From Rachicladosporium sp. CCFEE 5018 (taxonomy: Eukaryota; Ascomycota; Dothideomycetes; Cladosporiales; Cladosporiaceae), in assembly GCA_002077045.2 (NCBI GenBank), contig KZ111146.1, positions 137,521 through 201,520 of the forward strand: 64,000 bases of DNA, in the 5' to 3' direction. Made by a program: the position numbers and the translations under genes. The notes beneath the pieces were generated by a model, which saw only the letters and a list, made by a program, of their open reading frames with translations, had not been told where the DNA came from and did not search any database. Below are positions 11,418 through 22,391 of the stretch, piece after piece (positions within the stretch are counted from its first letter, which is position 1; every line of letters starts with the position of its first letter).

Positions 11418-12980
11418 TCTGGATGGAAGCGGGCGTGGTAGCCTTCGTTGGCAGTGGGTTGGACTAGCGATCACTTTTGGCGAGGCAGAAAGCGTTGTAC
11501 ATATCATTACTTAGCGTTCTGTGTTGCTGTACTTACTACGGTCATTTACCACACCCTCACTTGATAGTGTGACTAAGATGTCTATACCTCAGTAAGGTAC
11601 CTACCTCTACTTCTGTCCCTCTCGCTCTCGCACGTGCTGACCACCCATCCATGTACCGGCAGGTTTCGGGAACACGTGTATGGCACGCCAGTCCCTTGGG
11701 TGGTCGCGTGAGGCCACCACCTCCATATCGTGAGCAGTGACGCCTTCTCACCGCCCGATGCCCTCATCTACGTACTGTTCGCAGCTTATCTAAGGTGTGG
11801 TGGGGCCTGCGATTAGGATGGCAGAGACGACGTCGTCACATGGCTGTCAGTCAGAGACACCACATGTCACTGCTGTGTTTGCAGTCTCGAGGGTGGCCTG
11901 CTGATGTGTGGACTGTTGAGTGGTGCGTTGTGCGTGAGGACATCAAGGAACGTCTGATCATGATGGCGCGATGGGATGCGAGACGTTCGCATAGGCTTAT
12001 TTCTGTACAGCACTAGTGGCGCTACGGGGTTGGCTTTGGAAAAGCGAGCAGGGGTAGGGGTTGCGGTTCGGAAGGATGAGGCGAGGGTTTAGAGAAGGGT
12101 TCTGTCAGATCTTCCGGTTCTTGAAGATGTGAGTTTAGCATTTGCATGTGATTCCAAGACCATGAACAGCCTATGATATGATTCTCGCGGTTCCAGTCGC
12201 GATCCTAGCATTGTCAACTGCGGCAACGCCAGCAGCACGGGAGGAAGTGGCAGGTTACCGCTAAGATCCACTTCTCCTCCGATCACATTGAGGTCCATGG
12301 GTCGCAGATTTGGTTGTGGCTGGCGTGGGACAAAGTCGGAAAGCAGCAGCGTTTCAGCCTCTCAAACACGGGTATGACTTCTCGTCTCGAGTCACAGGTA
12401 CGCAGAGAGTAGGACCCTATCGCTGCTTGATGCCCAGCATCCCGCCTTATTGTTGCAGTATTGAGGGTGGAAATATTGGTTATCTACGAATCTCTTTGAG
12501 GAAGATCACACGTCGACTTTTGCCCTTCAAGATAGCTCCATGTCATAAACCCGGCGCGTGACAACCACCGCAACGCGTATCGCTCACCTCACCAAGACCC
12601 TCGCGCATGTAATCAAGCCTGCGCCGCCTCTCACGTCGCACAATAACTGGTTGTGCTGCTGCCATCTCACACCATGTCAACCAAGAGTCTGTGCAGCGAA
12701 TCATCAGCCTCCTCCGCCGCCAGTCTCCGCCGTGAACAATTTCGCTAAACGCTGGGACCTTGCTACGAGCACGGCACTTCCTGCCCACCAAACACGCCAC
12801 GATAAAACTTCTTCCACCCTGTCTCACCTTCCCTCCTTCACACCACTTCACATTCACCAACAGCTACGTGCATTGCTTGCTTTCATTTGCCATTCTGTGA
12901 TACCCTCATCGGCGCAGGCTTGCCCGTTTACTGCTGAGCGTTGAGACTTTACTTGCTTGCGAAGAAGGATTGATTGAATC
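11418..12980. other. Long intergenic region, no gene recognised
   Basis: About 1.56 kb between two same-strand genes. All ORFs are under about 130 codons and lack recognisable sequence features. The last 300 bases are CT/CA-rich (ctcaccttccctccttcacaccac), typical of a fungal promoter/5' UTR for the PH-domain gene. Confidence 0.5.
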
Positions 12981-15228
12981 ATGTCTGATACGACGCACAC
13001 CACCCCGGCCACTGCGGCGCCGCTGGAGAAGCTAGAGCATGCTGTCGAGCCTACCACAGCGACATCTCACGTCGCTGGACCTAACTCTACCTCCACTGCC
13101 TCTCCTGTTGTCCCAGAGACATCGACTGCTACCGAGACCGCTCCCACAACAACCGCTTCGGATGCTGTCAAGCACGAGGACACTGTCCTTGGCGGAGCTG
13201 CCGACAGTGCCCTGCCCCAGGTCCCTACCACCACTACCGCTGCCACAGAAAGCAAGGCCGTCGAGCCAGTGTCAGAGGGCCACCTTGGCTACAAGGCACC
13301 AGGTCTCCTGAAGTGAGTTAGCTTAGTCCCTCAGTAATTACGCGAGGATACTGAACAGTGCACAGGCAATTCATCTTTTCGCAAAAGGAGTTCTGGCTCA
13401 GCGATGCGCCTCTCACTCCCCAGCACCTTCACCTCTACCTGCGTGGCGAGAAGTCTGAGGTTGCTCATCCGGTCGCTGCGTGGGCGACTCACACTGGCAA
13501 GGGTCTCCTCTTCTTCAACAAGAAGGGCGAGTCCGAGCGTAGCCACCCTGCCGGCATCCTTCCTCTGTACGAGGCAACCGACCTGAAGAAGTCAACTCCG
13601 CATGAGTTCAGCTTCGAGATCCACGGCCACAAGCACCAGTTCAAGGCTACCAGTGATGCTGAGCGCGATGGCTGGTATCTCGCAATCGAGAAGGAGGTCG
13701 AACTTGCTAAGGCTTCAAAGGAGAGCGTTCGTGGCAGCGAGGGCTATAAGTCGGAGATGGAGAAGCTGAGTAAGTGAAGTCAGCAGCATTCATGTTGGAC
13801 ATTCCGACTAACAATGTTAACAGACGCACCCAACGTGATCGGCGGTGTTGCCGGAGCTAACAAGTCCAGCGCTTTGCCTAAGAAGAGCACTGAGGTGACC
13901 GAGCCCAGGCGCACAGGCTCTTCGGAGTCGGAAGGCGAGGGTCTCAAGAAGAAGAACAAGAGCCGCTCTACATCTCGTGGTGTGCTCAACCGCCTGAAGG
14001 GCAAGAAGGAAGAGGCCGAGACCAAGAAGGAAATCAAGAAAGAGGACAAGGAGGAGGCTAAGGAAGAGAAGAAGATGGAGAAGGAGGAGAAGAAGATCGA
14101 GAAGGAAGAGGCGAAGGCTGAGAAGCACGGCGAGCACGGCTCTGCGCTTCCCTTCATTGGTGGAACCTCAGCTCCTCTTGATGCACCCAGTGCTGGTATG
14201 TCATGACCATGATGTCCTAACAGCGATCACCTACTGACAACAGCGTAGCCGACCGCGCAGTTGGTGCTCCTCTCGCGGAGATCAAGCACGAAGAGCCCGT
14301 GAACGCTCTCCCTGCGACGAATGGTGTCACACCGACCAAGATCGACGAGAGAACGAAGCCTACCAAGCGGAATAGTATCTTTGGCAAGCTTCCAGGTGCC
14401 TTCGGTGGCTTGATGAGCCCGTCTAAGGAGAAGTCCGAGAGGGAAGCAGAGCTCAAGCCTGCGGTCCCGCCCAAGGACCACTCTGTTTCGGAGACTGCTC
14501 CTCAGCTGCCAGAGACAACCGCTACTGAGCCAATTGAGTCTGTTGCACCTACCACCACGGCCACGACTGAGCCGATCAAGCCAGAGATCCACGAGCCTGC
14601 GCCGGTCGCCGAGCCTACCACCAAAGCCACCGATGCCGTCACACCCGGCAAGGAGAAGAAGAGCTTCCTCTCAGGGCTTCCGTTCCTGGGCAAGCGGGAT
14701 CGTAGCGTGAGCCCGTCTCCTGCCCTAAAGGACACCCCAGCCAAGACCGAGACCTCTACTGTGCCTACTACTGAGGAGTCCACCCCAGTCGAGCCCGTCA
14801 AGGCTGCCGAGCCAGTCACCGAGACCCCTGCTACTCTCCCGGAGACGGCACACAACACCACCTCTGCCAGCCCGATCGAGCCTATGACGGAATCAAAGGC
14901 TATTGACCCGGTCCACGAGACCACCCCCACCGACACCACCTCTCCGGCCGGCGCCAACAAGCGCAACTCCGTCTTCGGCAACCTCGGCCGTCGTGCCAGC
15001 AAGGCGCTGAACCGCATGCAATCCACACCCAACTCCAAGAAGGAGAACGCCATCCCGGGAGCCACCGAGTCTACTCCAAAGACCACCACTACCGCCGCCG
15101 ATGAGACTCTCCCGACCACCACGACCGCCGACAAGGCCACCGAGAGCTCTCTCACCGACCCAGCCATCGAGAACAAGCCCGAGACGGTCGGCACCTCCTC
15201 TCACACCCCTGTGACCGCCAGCGCTTAG
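12981..15228 (+). CDS. PH-domain protein, Meu6-like
   Basis: Four exons: 12981-13312, 13366-13769, 13824-14195, 14249-15228 (introns 53-54 nt; phases agree at every junction), 695 residues. Residues 1-110 are Thr/Ala/Pro-rich and disordered. The second exon codes for a pleckstrin-homology domain (about 111-245) with repeated aromatic/basic positions (FIFSQKEFWLSD..HEFSFEIHGHKHQFKATSDAERDGWYLAIE). It resembles the fungal PH family of S. pombe Meu6. A highly charged Lys/Glu stretch follows (about 300-340), then a long Thr/Pro/Glu-rich tail with repeated short motifs (GKKR/NSIFGKL, NSVFGNLGRR). It probably binds phosphoinositides or membranes; the function is inferred from the domain only. Confidence 0.85.
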
Positions 15229-16100
15229 TCGGGCCAGCTGCTCACAGGCCCATCTCATTTCCTCTACATTGGAGGTAGCTCCAACACCACTCATTAGACT
15301 GTCGTTTCAGTACTGCTACAGCGGCTTTTGCCGCCACATCGCGTTGCGCTTGCTTTAACTAAGGAAGAGCGAAGCCTGGACTGCATGCTTGCTGAATAGT
15401 AGGCATGTGTGTTGGGTTCTTCACTCGCTCGCTGTGTTTTTCTTTGCGCAAAAAGATACCCCACATTGCTTCTTATACCCACATCGTTTAGTTGGCATGG
15501 ACGGGAAGGGCATGGGACGGGGAGAGGTAATTAATGGGATCGTGAGATAGAATGGAATGGAGAATCGTACACTTGACTGCTTGCACCCCTTGACTCCATC
15601 TTGATGATCCTGTGACTAGCATGTAGACTTGACGGCTGTCTCAGAACTCATATGATCACCTCAGCGCCACTGGACGTAAAGAGGGTGTCCAGTTGCTTCT
15701 TTTGAGCATGTGCGTACCTCCGCATCTAGGCCGCGTCGCCCGAGGACTTCCATGATGCTCACATGCACGGCGCATGCAGCAGCGAATCTTGATCTCCCGC
15801 CACGCGGCATCACCCTGCGCTGCTCAGGATTTTAGTCTCTTGTATTCCATTTGTGTAGGTTCGGTGCACGTGAGTAACAGTTTTTGTCGATTTGCTATAT
15901 CCAACCACATACCTCAGCTCTTTGGAATCACGACTTGCTAGCCTACTGGGAGCTTGAGTAGCTTAGACCCGTACTACGAGCAAAGCTATCGCGCCTTGTT
16001 GCGAACCTGCCAGTCGCAGATTTCGAGTCACTCGCTTTGATCAATAATAGCACATTCAGCCCTTATGCGCGCGAGGTGGGCGCGCTCAGCATGAGCCAGA
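15229..16100. other. Intergenic region
   Basis: 3' flank of the PH-domain gene and promoter of the ubiquitin-domain gene. No convincing ORF on either strand. A TTG-started frame opens at 16037 but has no ATG before 16091. Confidence 0.55.
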
Positions 16101-17131
16101 ATGGTTCGTTATACCTCCCACTACTTCGAACATGGATCACTAACAATACCATCCAGGGCTGCTGCAATTCCACCCCCTCCCCCTCTTCCGATGACGGGCC
16201 CCCGAACCCTCCCGCCTCCCAAGCCGTTCGACGACAAAATCTCCCCCACGACTCCTCACGCGCAGCGATAAACCAGCCAGCGCTCACAATCTCCGGCGCG
16301 ACTTCGCCACGAGGGTCCTCGCTTTCTCACGCGCCTCCCGCGTCTTCTGCGGCCGCGCGACCGAATGCGCCATTAAGAGCGCCGAGTCCTGTGCCAGCTA
16401 GTCCGGGTCATGTGCCAAGTCGACCTCCGCCGTGGACGAGGGAGGTGCTTGAGGCGGAGCGGGCGGCCTTCTTCGATACACGAGTCACTGGCAGGGAGGA
16501 GGTATGGGGTGCACTGAAGGTGGTTTGTGAGTTACTTAGAAGAGGGGAGGTGGCGGAGGCGCAGGGTATCGTGGACGCTGTCGGGATTAGCTGTCCTACC
16601 GGAAGGGTGGCGAGTGGACGAGGAAGGGATAGGGTGAAGGGTGGGGTGTATGATGAACGAGGGGAGGTGTATGATTTACCGGCTTGGGTGATCCTGGATC
16701 CCGAGGACATAGCCGACGAGGTTGCAGTTGGTGACAGCGGAGAGGAGAAAGAGGCTGTTGCTGGGGCAGGAGCAGTGGACGGCGCTGTTGACGACGATGA
16801 GAAGGATGAAGATGGGGCGGAGGGCCTGGGAACGCAGCGAAGTGACAAGGGTAAAGGTAGAGAGGAAGACGTTGGCGAGATCTTCAAGCTCAGGGCGAGA
16901 CGCAGCGATCGAGGAACCGACGTCGTGGTGCAAGTCGGGACCAAGGAGAAAGTCTCAGTCATTGTTAGGAGGATCTTGGAGCAAATTGGGCCGAAGCGAG
17001 TCAGGCTGGCATATCTTGGGCATGTTATGCAGGAGGGCAAGACGCTTGAGGAACAGGGGTTCAAGGTTGGGAATGTGGTGAACGCATACGTGTTTGAAGG
17101 CGATGAGAAACACCTCACGAAGAGGAAGTGA
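16101..17131 (+). CDS. Ubiquitin-domain-containing protein (UBTD1/2-like), N-terminal MGCC
   Basis: 325 residues. Proposed exons 16101-16103 (ATG only) and 16157-17131. The 53-nt intron has GTTCGT, a perfect CACTAAC branch site and CCAG. Splicing puts ATG directly before GGC-TGC-TGC, giving MGCC; UBTD proteins characteristically start MGxC, with a myristoylatable Gly2 and an adjacent Cys. The next parts are a Pro/Ser-rich linker, the UBTD N-terminal domain (about 115-215, RAAFFDTRVTGREEVWGALK..YDERGEVYDLPAWVI), an acidic linker and a C-terminal ubiquitin-like fold (about 250-320, VVVQVGTKEKVSVIVRRIL..YLGHVMQEGKTLEEQGF). Without splicing, ATG 16091 reads in frame and gives an N-terminus lacking Gly2. 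UBTDs work with E2 ubiquitin-conjugating enzymes. Domain identity is firm; the start exon is inferred. Confidence 0.8.
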
Positions 17132-17609
17132 AGGGAAGGAGATGCAGCTAGAAGCTGGCCGGTTGGACGACGAGAAGCTAAGAGCTTCGGACGAGATGAG
17201 GCGAGGTCTTGTGATAATCGACCAGGTCCCGCCGATAATCCTCGGCTCCGCAGTAGTAGACGAGGTGCCGGGCGAAGTGCGATCCCTTATGAAAGAAGTC
17301 GCTACTACGGCACTGCGAAGCCAGATGCAAGACACGATCGAGAGGAAGGAAGGCATGCACACGAACGGCTAAGAAGACACAGCCAGGCGCTAGATGGGTT
17401 TTGGAGCGGATGGGGATAATAGGATACCCAGTGGACATCGTGTATATCTGCTATGTAATCAATGCTCCTCGTTCATAGAACGTAGTACAGTATCTCATCG
17501 TCTGCCATAGTCACTGCCAAGCCTTATCCCCGAACCTCACCTTCGTCTATCTCACCACGACCTCTTATCCGTCGCGCTTCCCACAAACTTACCGTATGCT
17601 TAGCAGTAT
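17132..17609. other. Intergenic region
   Basis: 3' flank of the ubiquitin-domain gene. A 92-codon frame (17094-17372) begins inside the upstream gene in another frame and is probably 3' UTR. Nothing else seen. Confidence 0.5.
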
Positions 17610-18461
17610 ATGCCCTCCTTCCTCATCCCTCGCAATGTAAGCGCCCATCGCCAAGCTGCTATAGCCCTCTATCGTACACTCCTTCTCCGTGGCCGAGCTG
17701 CACCACTCCAGGAACAGAGCCGCGATGAGCTACAGAATATCGTGCGAAATCGCTTCAAGCAATCAGAGTACCTCCACAGCTACAGGAGGCTGAAAGTTGC
17801 GTTTGAGGCAGGCTATGAGGCTGTGGACCGTCTCGATGCTGCCATTGCCGGGGATAGAGGGAGTGTAGAGTTCGTTGAGGGATTGGTAGCGAAGGCGCCA
17901 GCGAAGGTCAAGGAGCCGAAGCCACGACCTTTGAATGTGCGAGAAATCAGGCCAGCTGCAGCAATATCTGTGAAGCCGAAGATCGATCTATTCGAACGAC
18001 CTTTGCCGCTGGAGAAGCTGTGTGGACGACGACATGTGCCCGTTCTCTTCAGCGCTGGCACAATTCCTGTCCTTCGCTTTGGCAAGCCTCAGCCACCAGC
18101 CCTGTCAGGCTTTCTCAAGCATCGCATACGACAGCGGCAGCAGCGATGGAATCGCAGGCACGCACTAAGTGATCAGATTGGCTTTGCGGAACATGAAGAT
18201 CGCTGGGACGATATAGTGGCCGGCCAGACTGGTCAGAGGAGGCACAGAGAGTCGAGCTGGTCTGAGGAGCCCAGACAGGCGAGGAAAGAAGTCGATGCGA
18301 AGCTGAGGGAAGAGGGGAGGAAGAACGTGGAGATGGCTGAGAAGATGCAGGCTGTTGTGGATCGGGAGCAGGCGTTGTTCGAGAAGGAAAGATCGGAGAG
18401 GAGGCAGGCGAGGCGCGATCTCAGGCAGCAGTTCAGGGAAGTTGCAACACCGAGCACGTGA
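17610..18461 (+). CDS. LYR-motif (complex 1 LYR-like) protein
   Basis: Single exon, 283 residues. The N-terminus carries an LYR tripeptide at residues 20-22 (ALYRTLLLRGRA) followed by a helical region rich in Arg (LQNIVRNRFKQSEYLHSYRR), the arrangement of LYR proteins that bind mitochondrial acyl carrier protein and assist Fe-S or respiratory complex assembly. The middle has Pro-rich linkers and the C-terminal third is a very charged helix (EEGRKNVEMAEKMQAVV..ERRQARRDLRQQFRE). The length is much more than the 80-130 residues of minimal LYR proteins, as in fungal members with a C-terminal extension. The specific client is not known; mitochondrial location is inferred. Confidence 0.7.
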   Translation: MPSFLIPRNVSAHRQAAIALYRTLLLRGRAAPLQEQSRDELQNIVRNRFKQSEYLHSYRRLKVAFEAGYEAVDRLDAAIAGDRGSVEFVEGLVAKAPAKVKEPKPRPLNVREIRPAAAISVKPKIDLFERPLPLEKLCGRRHVPVLFSAGTIPVLRFGKPQPPALSGFLKHRIRQRQQRWNRRHALSDQIGFAEHEDRWDDIVAGQTGQRRHRESSWSEEPRQARKEVDAKLREEGRKNVEMAEKMQAVVDREQALFEKERSERRQARRDLRQQFREVATPST

Positions 18462-18678
18462 AGCATGTCCAGTGTCAGGGAAGAGCCAACACAAGCTTGT
18501 ACCTCCTTCTTCACTTCAAGTCACGGCTAGTGGTGGTGCGTGCACCTAGCGCCTGTTGAAAAACTTGATTGTTATGCATCTCTTCGACTACACACTTTCT
18601 GCAAGTGTACCACGACTAAATATACTTTACCTCACATGCAAGCAGCACATCTTTGAGAAGCTGATGAACCTCACGAAC

Positions 18679-19623
18679 ATGTCGACAGTATCTCCATTCC
18701 TCGAGCTTCCAGCAGAGCTTCGCAATAGGATTGCCGAATATGCGCTATACCACGGCACACATGGCATCATCTCGCCGTGTCCACGGAACTACACCGAGCA
18801 TCACGTAACCTTGATCGCCGGTCACCGATACAGCAGCCCATTCATCTCCTCAGCCTGGGCGCCTCACAAATCAAAGAAGCACGTCAGCCTCGATAAAGAT
18901 ACGCGCAGCTTCATACGGAACAACACGACCAGTCACCGATGCACAGAGGAGTGCCTGTTCCCGCCTCCACTTACGCGCACCTGCAGCCAGCTGCGGAAGG
19001 AGACTCTGTCATTGTTCTATGGAGTGAATCACTTTCACTTCGAGCTGCGACAATTCATGGTAACCGATAGTGGCAAGGGCCCAGAGGTCTGTGGCGTAGG
19101 AGACTGGCTTCGTACTGTGGAGGATACCCATCTGCGGTGCATCCGGAAGTTCAGCATGGCGATGTCTCTGGAGAAGGTGCGGTATCTCGCGCCCAAAGCG
19201 CTGCAGTTGACATTTGCTCAAGAAAAGGGCAAGGCCGGTGGCAAGACGGTGATAGAGAAGGTCAACTTCGACGAGCATCGATCACCACAGGATGACGCGA
19301 TCAGCTGCATGCTGTATGCTCAAGACCGCTCTCGCAAGCCCTTCGTCACGGCACTGGAAAGCAGTGGGCTGCATGTCCGCGCGCTGGAGTGTCTCATTGC
19401 ATCCTTCGAGCAGCCGGAAGCTTGTCTGCTTCGAGACTACAGCGCATTGCAAGTCGGCTTCCGTGTGCCGAGGACGGAACGACTGGAGGAGGATGCTAGC
19501 GGGACTGACGACGAGGCTGAAGAAGCTGCTGCTCATGAAGAAAGGCTGGACCACTTAGCGTTGCTTGAAGACAGGATGGCGAAGAAGGCGAGGTTCGAGG
19601 GCTTGGGCAGTGCTGAAACGTGA
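18679..19623 (+). CDS. LPPELRN-family (F-box-like/2EXR-like) protein, copy 1
   Basis: Single exon, 314 residues. It starts FLELPAELRNRIAEYALYH, the fungal F-box-like/2EXR motif (LPxELRxxI). It then shares with two other loci in this window (20056-20941 and 39049-39966) the blocks NGIISPxP/HGIISPCP, HRCTEECL, CxQLRxExLxLFY, HFELxQF, DWLR..GD..L..(M/I)RxF and ALxxxGLxVxxLxCLIASFE..LRDYSAL. The C-terminus is acidic and helical. ATG 18679 was chosen because both paralogues start one or two residues before the LPPELR motif; an ATG at 18664 is also in frame. It may bind substrates as an F-box-like adaptor, but no function is known. Confidence 0.75.
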   Translation: MSTVSPFLELPAELRNRIAEYALYHGTHGIISPCPRNYTEHHVTLIAGHRYSSPFISSAWAPHKSKKHVSLDKDTRSFIRNNTTSHRCTEECLFPPPLTRTCSQLRKETLSLFYGVNHFHFELRQFMVTDSGKGPEVCGVGDWLRTVEDTHLRCIRKFSMAMSLEKVRYLAPKALQLTFAQEKGKAGGKTVIEKVNFDEHRSPQDDAISCMLYAQDRSRKPFVTALESSGLHVRALECLIASFEQPEACLLRDYSALQVGFRVPRTERLEEDASGTDDEAEEAAAHEERLDHLALLEDRMAKKARFEGLGSAET

Positions 19624-20055
19624 GCTGGAACTGGTCGAATAGGATCGCGTGAAGGTCGCAAGCAGAGAGCACCTGCGGAGGACAATTCACAGTAACACTT
19701 CATGCTTACTGTGGGGCTGGAGAACATTCATTGGGCCAAGTCATAAAGTCGCTTCCGATTCTCCGTTTCACTGTTCCATACCATAATGTTTGTTCACACC
19801 GCACGATTTCCCTGGCTTAACAGATAGCTGGTCCCTATTGCAGGTTCTTTGGTATAGCAGACGAGTCAAAGAAATTGTCGGTCCGGTATCGTTCAGCAGA
19901 CGAGGGTGGCAGGAGCGAACAACGAGCTCAAGTCGTCTGTCGCACCTTCCGAGCGGAATCCTCTCTAAGCTTGCGCTTCTTGACTATTACTTCAACGCAA
20001 CAGAACTCCCGCGTTTCCACTCACTCGACATCCACTGCGCATCGACAGGGTCACA
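19624..20055. other. Intergenic region between two family members
   Basis: 432 bases with no independent gene seen. It separates two same-strand LPPELRN paralogues and presumably holds the promoter of the second. Confidence 0.5.
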
Positions 20056-20941
20056 ATGTCTTCTCCACCGACCCTCCTCACCCTTCCACCAGAGCTTCGC
20101 AACAAGATCACAGAGCTCGCGGTCTATCATGCTGAAACGAACGGCATCATCTCGCCTCGCCCACTTGCCTCGCTCCATCGGCGCTATGTCAGCCTTGTCA
20201 AGGGCGTCCGCATCGAGAGCCCATCATCCTCTATCTACCCACCCTCTACCTTCCAACCCTCAACCGTTCCCCGAAGCAATTCGAGGACTCCAGAGATAGA
20301 CGCCTGGCTCCACGACAATGACAACGATGATGGCCATCGCTGCTTCCGTTCAAACTTGCCTGCGCCAACCCGCCCTGACGCGCGTCTGTCGTCAACTCCG
20401 CGAAGAACTTTTACCAGTGTTCTACAGCATCCACCACTTCCACATCGAGCTGGATCAGTTGCGCAACTCCTCCAACAAACCTAGACGGACATTCAACAAC
20501 AGTATCGATGGCTGGATCCGGGGCATCGGAGATACGAACCTGCGGTACATGCGACGCTTCACTATGGCTGCGCCTCGAGGACGCATCCCACACTGTCAAT
20601 TCGAGACGCTGCAGCTGTCGTACGCCAGATGCGATGGGAGAGTAATTGGGGAGGTCGCTATCACGAGGGTGGATTTCGGTCTCGCGCCAATGCCTGCTGA
20701 GCCGGAGAAGACGTACTGGAAGTATGACAATGGCCTGTCGAGATGGCCTTTCCTTGTTGCGCTGATGGATAGCGGACTGCATGTGCGTGCATTGGAGTGC
20801 ATGATTGCTTCTCTTGGGGGTGTCCTTCAAGACTACAGTGCTCTCGAGGTTCAGACCCAAAGTGAAGAGGATGTGAGCGATTACACGGAGCTGTTCAAGC
20901 TGCGGTCTCGGAACGTGTGGTTCTCTGCCATACAGAGGTAA
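20056..20941 (+). pseudogene. LPPELRN-family protein, copy 2, frameshifted
   Basis: Two overlapping frames together reproduce the paralogous protein. Frame 1 (20056 to about 20345) gives TLLTLPPELRNKITELAVYH..NGIISPRP..GHRC. Frame 2 (from about 20350 to the stop at 20941) gives TCLRQPALTRVCRQLREELL..FHIELDQL..DGWIRGIGDTNLRYMRRF..GLHVRALECMIASLGG. Homology moves between frames inside about 13 bases after CGCTGC; paralogues have 9 bases between the two Cys codons of HRCTExCL, so this copy has four extra bases. No GT-AG intron fits such a short interval. Either a decayed gene or a sequencing/assembly indel; the downstream frame is still open for about 200 codons, so decay would be recent. Confidence 0.7.
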
Positions 20942-21197
20942 GCGGCCTGAAGCCTCATGGCAGGTAGTGGTACTGGGTGCGAGGTTGTTCTTTGGCGGAG
21001 ATTCAGGAGCTGTGAGCAGGTCTGGGCATGCAGAACACCTGCACAAGGCGAGCGGTACGAAAGCCAAAGCGTTTACATTACAGCTCGTATGCCTAGATAT
21101 ATGCACTGGGTATCGAAAGAGAGCAGCATAAAATCCCAAAATCCCGATTCACTCCCTCACGCTACCAGGAACCTGTTCCTTACACATCGTTTCCACC

Positions 21198-22391
21198 TTA
21201 AGCTTTGGCCACAATACCACCGAGATACGTCTTGTTGATCTGACCCGCCATGTAGTCCTTCCCCTTGAACATCGAAACCGCGAATCCAGGCATGCTCCAG
21301 CCGTTAAACGCACCTAGACCCAGCTTTGGGCCAACGGGAATCAGCTGTGTCTCGCCGTCGTTACGCTTGTAGCTGCGCTCGGCCGGCACACTTCCCGAGC
21401 CAGCGTTTTTGAGCACGTCATGCGCGAAGTTCGCACCGAAGACCGGAAGCGAAGCCTGCATGAGCAGCGCGCCGCCTTTGTCGGCATTTGCCACATCGCC
21501 AACGGCGTAGACTAGCGGACCTGCAGAGTCGACGCGGAGAGTAAGAGGGTTCGCGTTCACCCAACCAGAGCCTTCTTTGAGGATCGTCTTGGGCAGGAAC
21601 TGAGTGTTTGGCTGGACGCCCACGGCGGGGATGTAGACATCCGCGGTCATGGTCTTGCCGTTGGAAAGCTGGACTTCGGTTTTGCCGTCGCTGCTTTCGG
21701 AGGTGCCGGTGACTTTCGTCTCGTACAGGACAGTGACGCCGACTTTCTCGAGGAGCTTCTGGACTTGCTTCGAGCGTGACTCGTTGAGGACTGGCAGCAG
21801 TTTCTTGCCGCCTGCCACAAGCGTGATGCGCGCTTTGCCTTTGGAGTGTGCGCCGATCTCGCCTGCGGTTTCGACTGCGACGGGGCCGCCGCCGCCGATG
21901 ATGACTTCCTTGGCGTTGACGAGCTTGGAGTTCATCTCCTCGAGGGCCTTGAGGGAGATGTGATGGTCGCCATGGAGGGTCGTGATGGGAGTCGGCGACT
22001 TGACTCCAGTAGCGATGACGAGTGCGTAGTAAGGCAGTGTCTCGGTTGCGCTGCTCTCATGAGGTGTGAAGGTAACAGTCCTGCCCTCGAGATTGACATC
22101 CGTCGCAGTGCCTTGGTGAAACACGATCGAGTCCTTGAGTTGCGAGTATTGCTTGAAGGCATCGGCGATGGGCAGGAAGTATTTGTTGTGCGGCATCTCC
22201 TTGACGGAGACAAGCTCACGAGGCGCTCCGATATGCCACCAGAAATGCGTCGATGGGTCGAGTAAGTGCAGGACGTACTTGGCGTCCTTTGCTTGCGCGA
22301 GCTTGGGCAACACATGGCGAGCGATATAGTGAGCAGCGCCAAGCCCTCCGAAGGAGGCGCCCAGGACGACGATGTTGCGTGTCTCAGACAT
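21198..22391 (-). CDS. AIF/AMID-like FAD-dependent oxidoreductase
   Basis: Single exon, 397 residues, pyridine nucleotide-disulfide oxidoreductase fold. An FAD-binding dinucleotide motif lies at the N-terminus (IVVLGASFGGLGAAHYIA), an ATG motif in the middle (LVIATGVKSPT), a second NAD(P)-binding motif (EVIIGGGGPVAVETAGEI) and the FAD-contacting YAVGDVAN near the C-terminus. The order and length match fungal AIF-like mitochondrion-associated inducers of cell death and the FSP1/AIFM2 group, which reduce quinones with NAD(P)H. No signal peptide, transmembrane segment or N-terminal Gly2 is seen. The frame stays open upstream to 23120, but the FAD motif starts seven residues after ATG 22391, so that start is preferred. 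Converges with the frameshifted copy 2. Confidence 0.85.
   Translation of the reverse strand: MSETRNIVVLGASFGGLGAAHYIARHVLPKLAQAKDAKYVLHLLDPSTHFWWHIGAPRELVSVKEMPHNKYFLPIADAFKQYSQLKDSIVFHQGTATDVNLEGRTVTFTPHESSATETLPYYALVIATGVKSPTPITTLHGDHHISLKALEEMNSKLVNAKEVIIGGGGPVAVETAGEIGAHSKGKARITLVAGGKKLLPVLNESRSKQVQKLLEKVGVTVLYETKVTGTSESSDGKTEVQLSNGKTMTADVYIPAVGVQPNTQFLPKTILKEGSGWVNANPLTLRVDSAGPLVYAVGDVANADKGGALLMQASLPVFGANFAHDVLKNAGSGSVPAERSYKRNDGETQLIPVGPKLGLGAFNGWSMPGFAVSMFKGKDYMAGQINKTYLGGIVAKA

Noticed and set aside
14502..15194. 230-codon minus-strand frame, Val/Gly/Ser-rich
   Set aside because: It is the complement of the Thr/Pro-rich tail of the PH-domain gene; composition mirrors the real gene and has no start context or domain.
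17094..17372. 92-codon frame overlapping the end of the ubiquitin-domain gene
   Set aside because: Begins inside the upstream coding region in another frame; probably 3' UTR.
20335..20352. Tiny intron explaining the frame change in LPPELRN copy 2
   Set aside because: The interval between homologous blocks is about 13 bases, far too short for a GT-AG intron.
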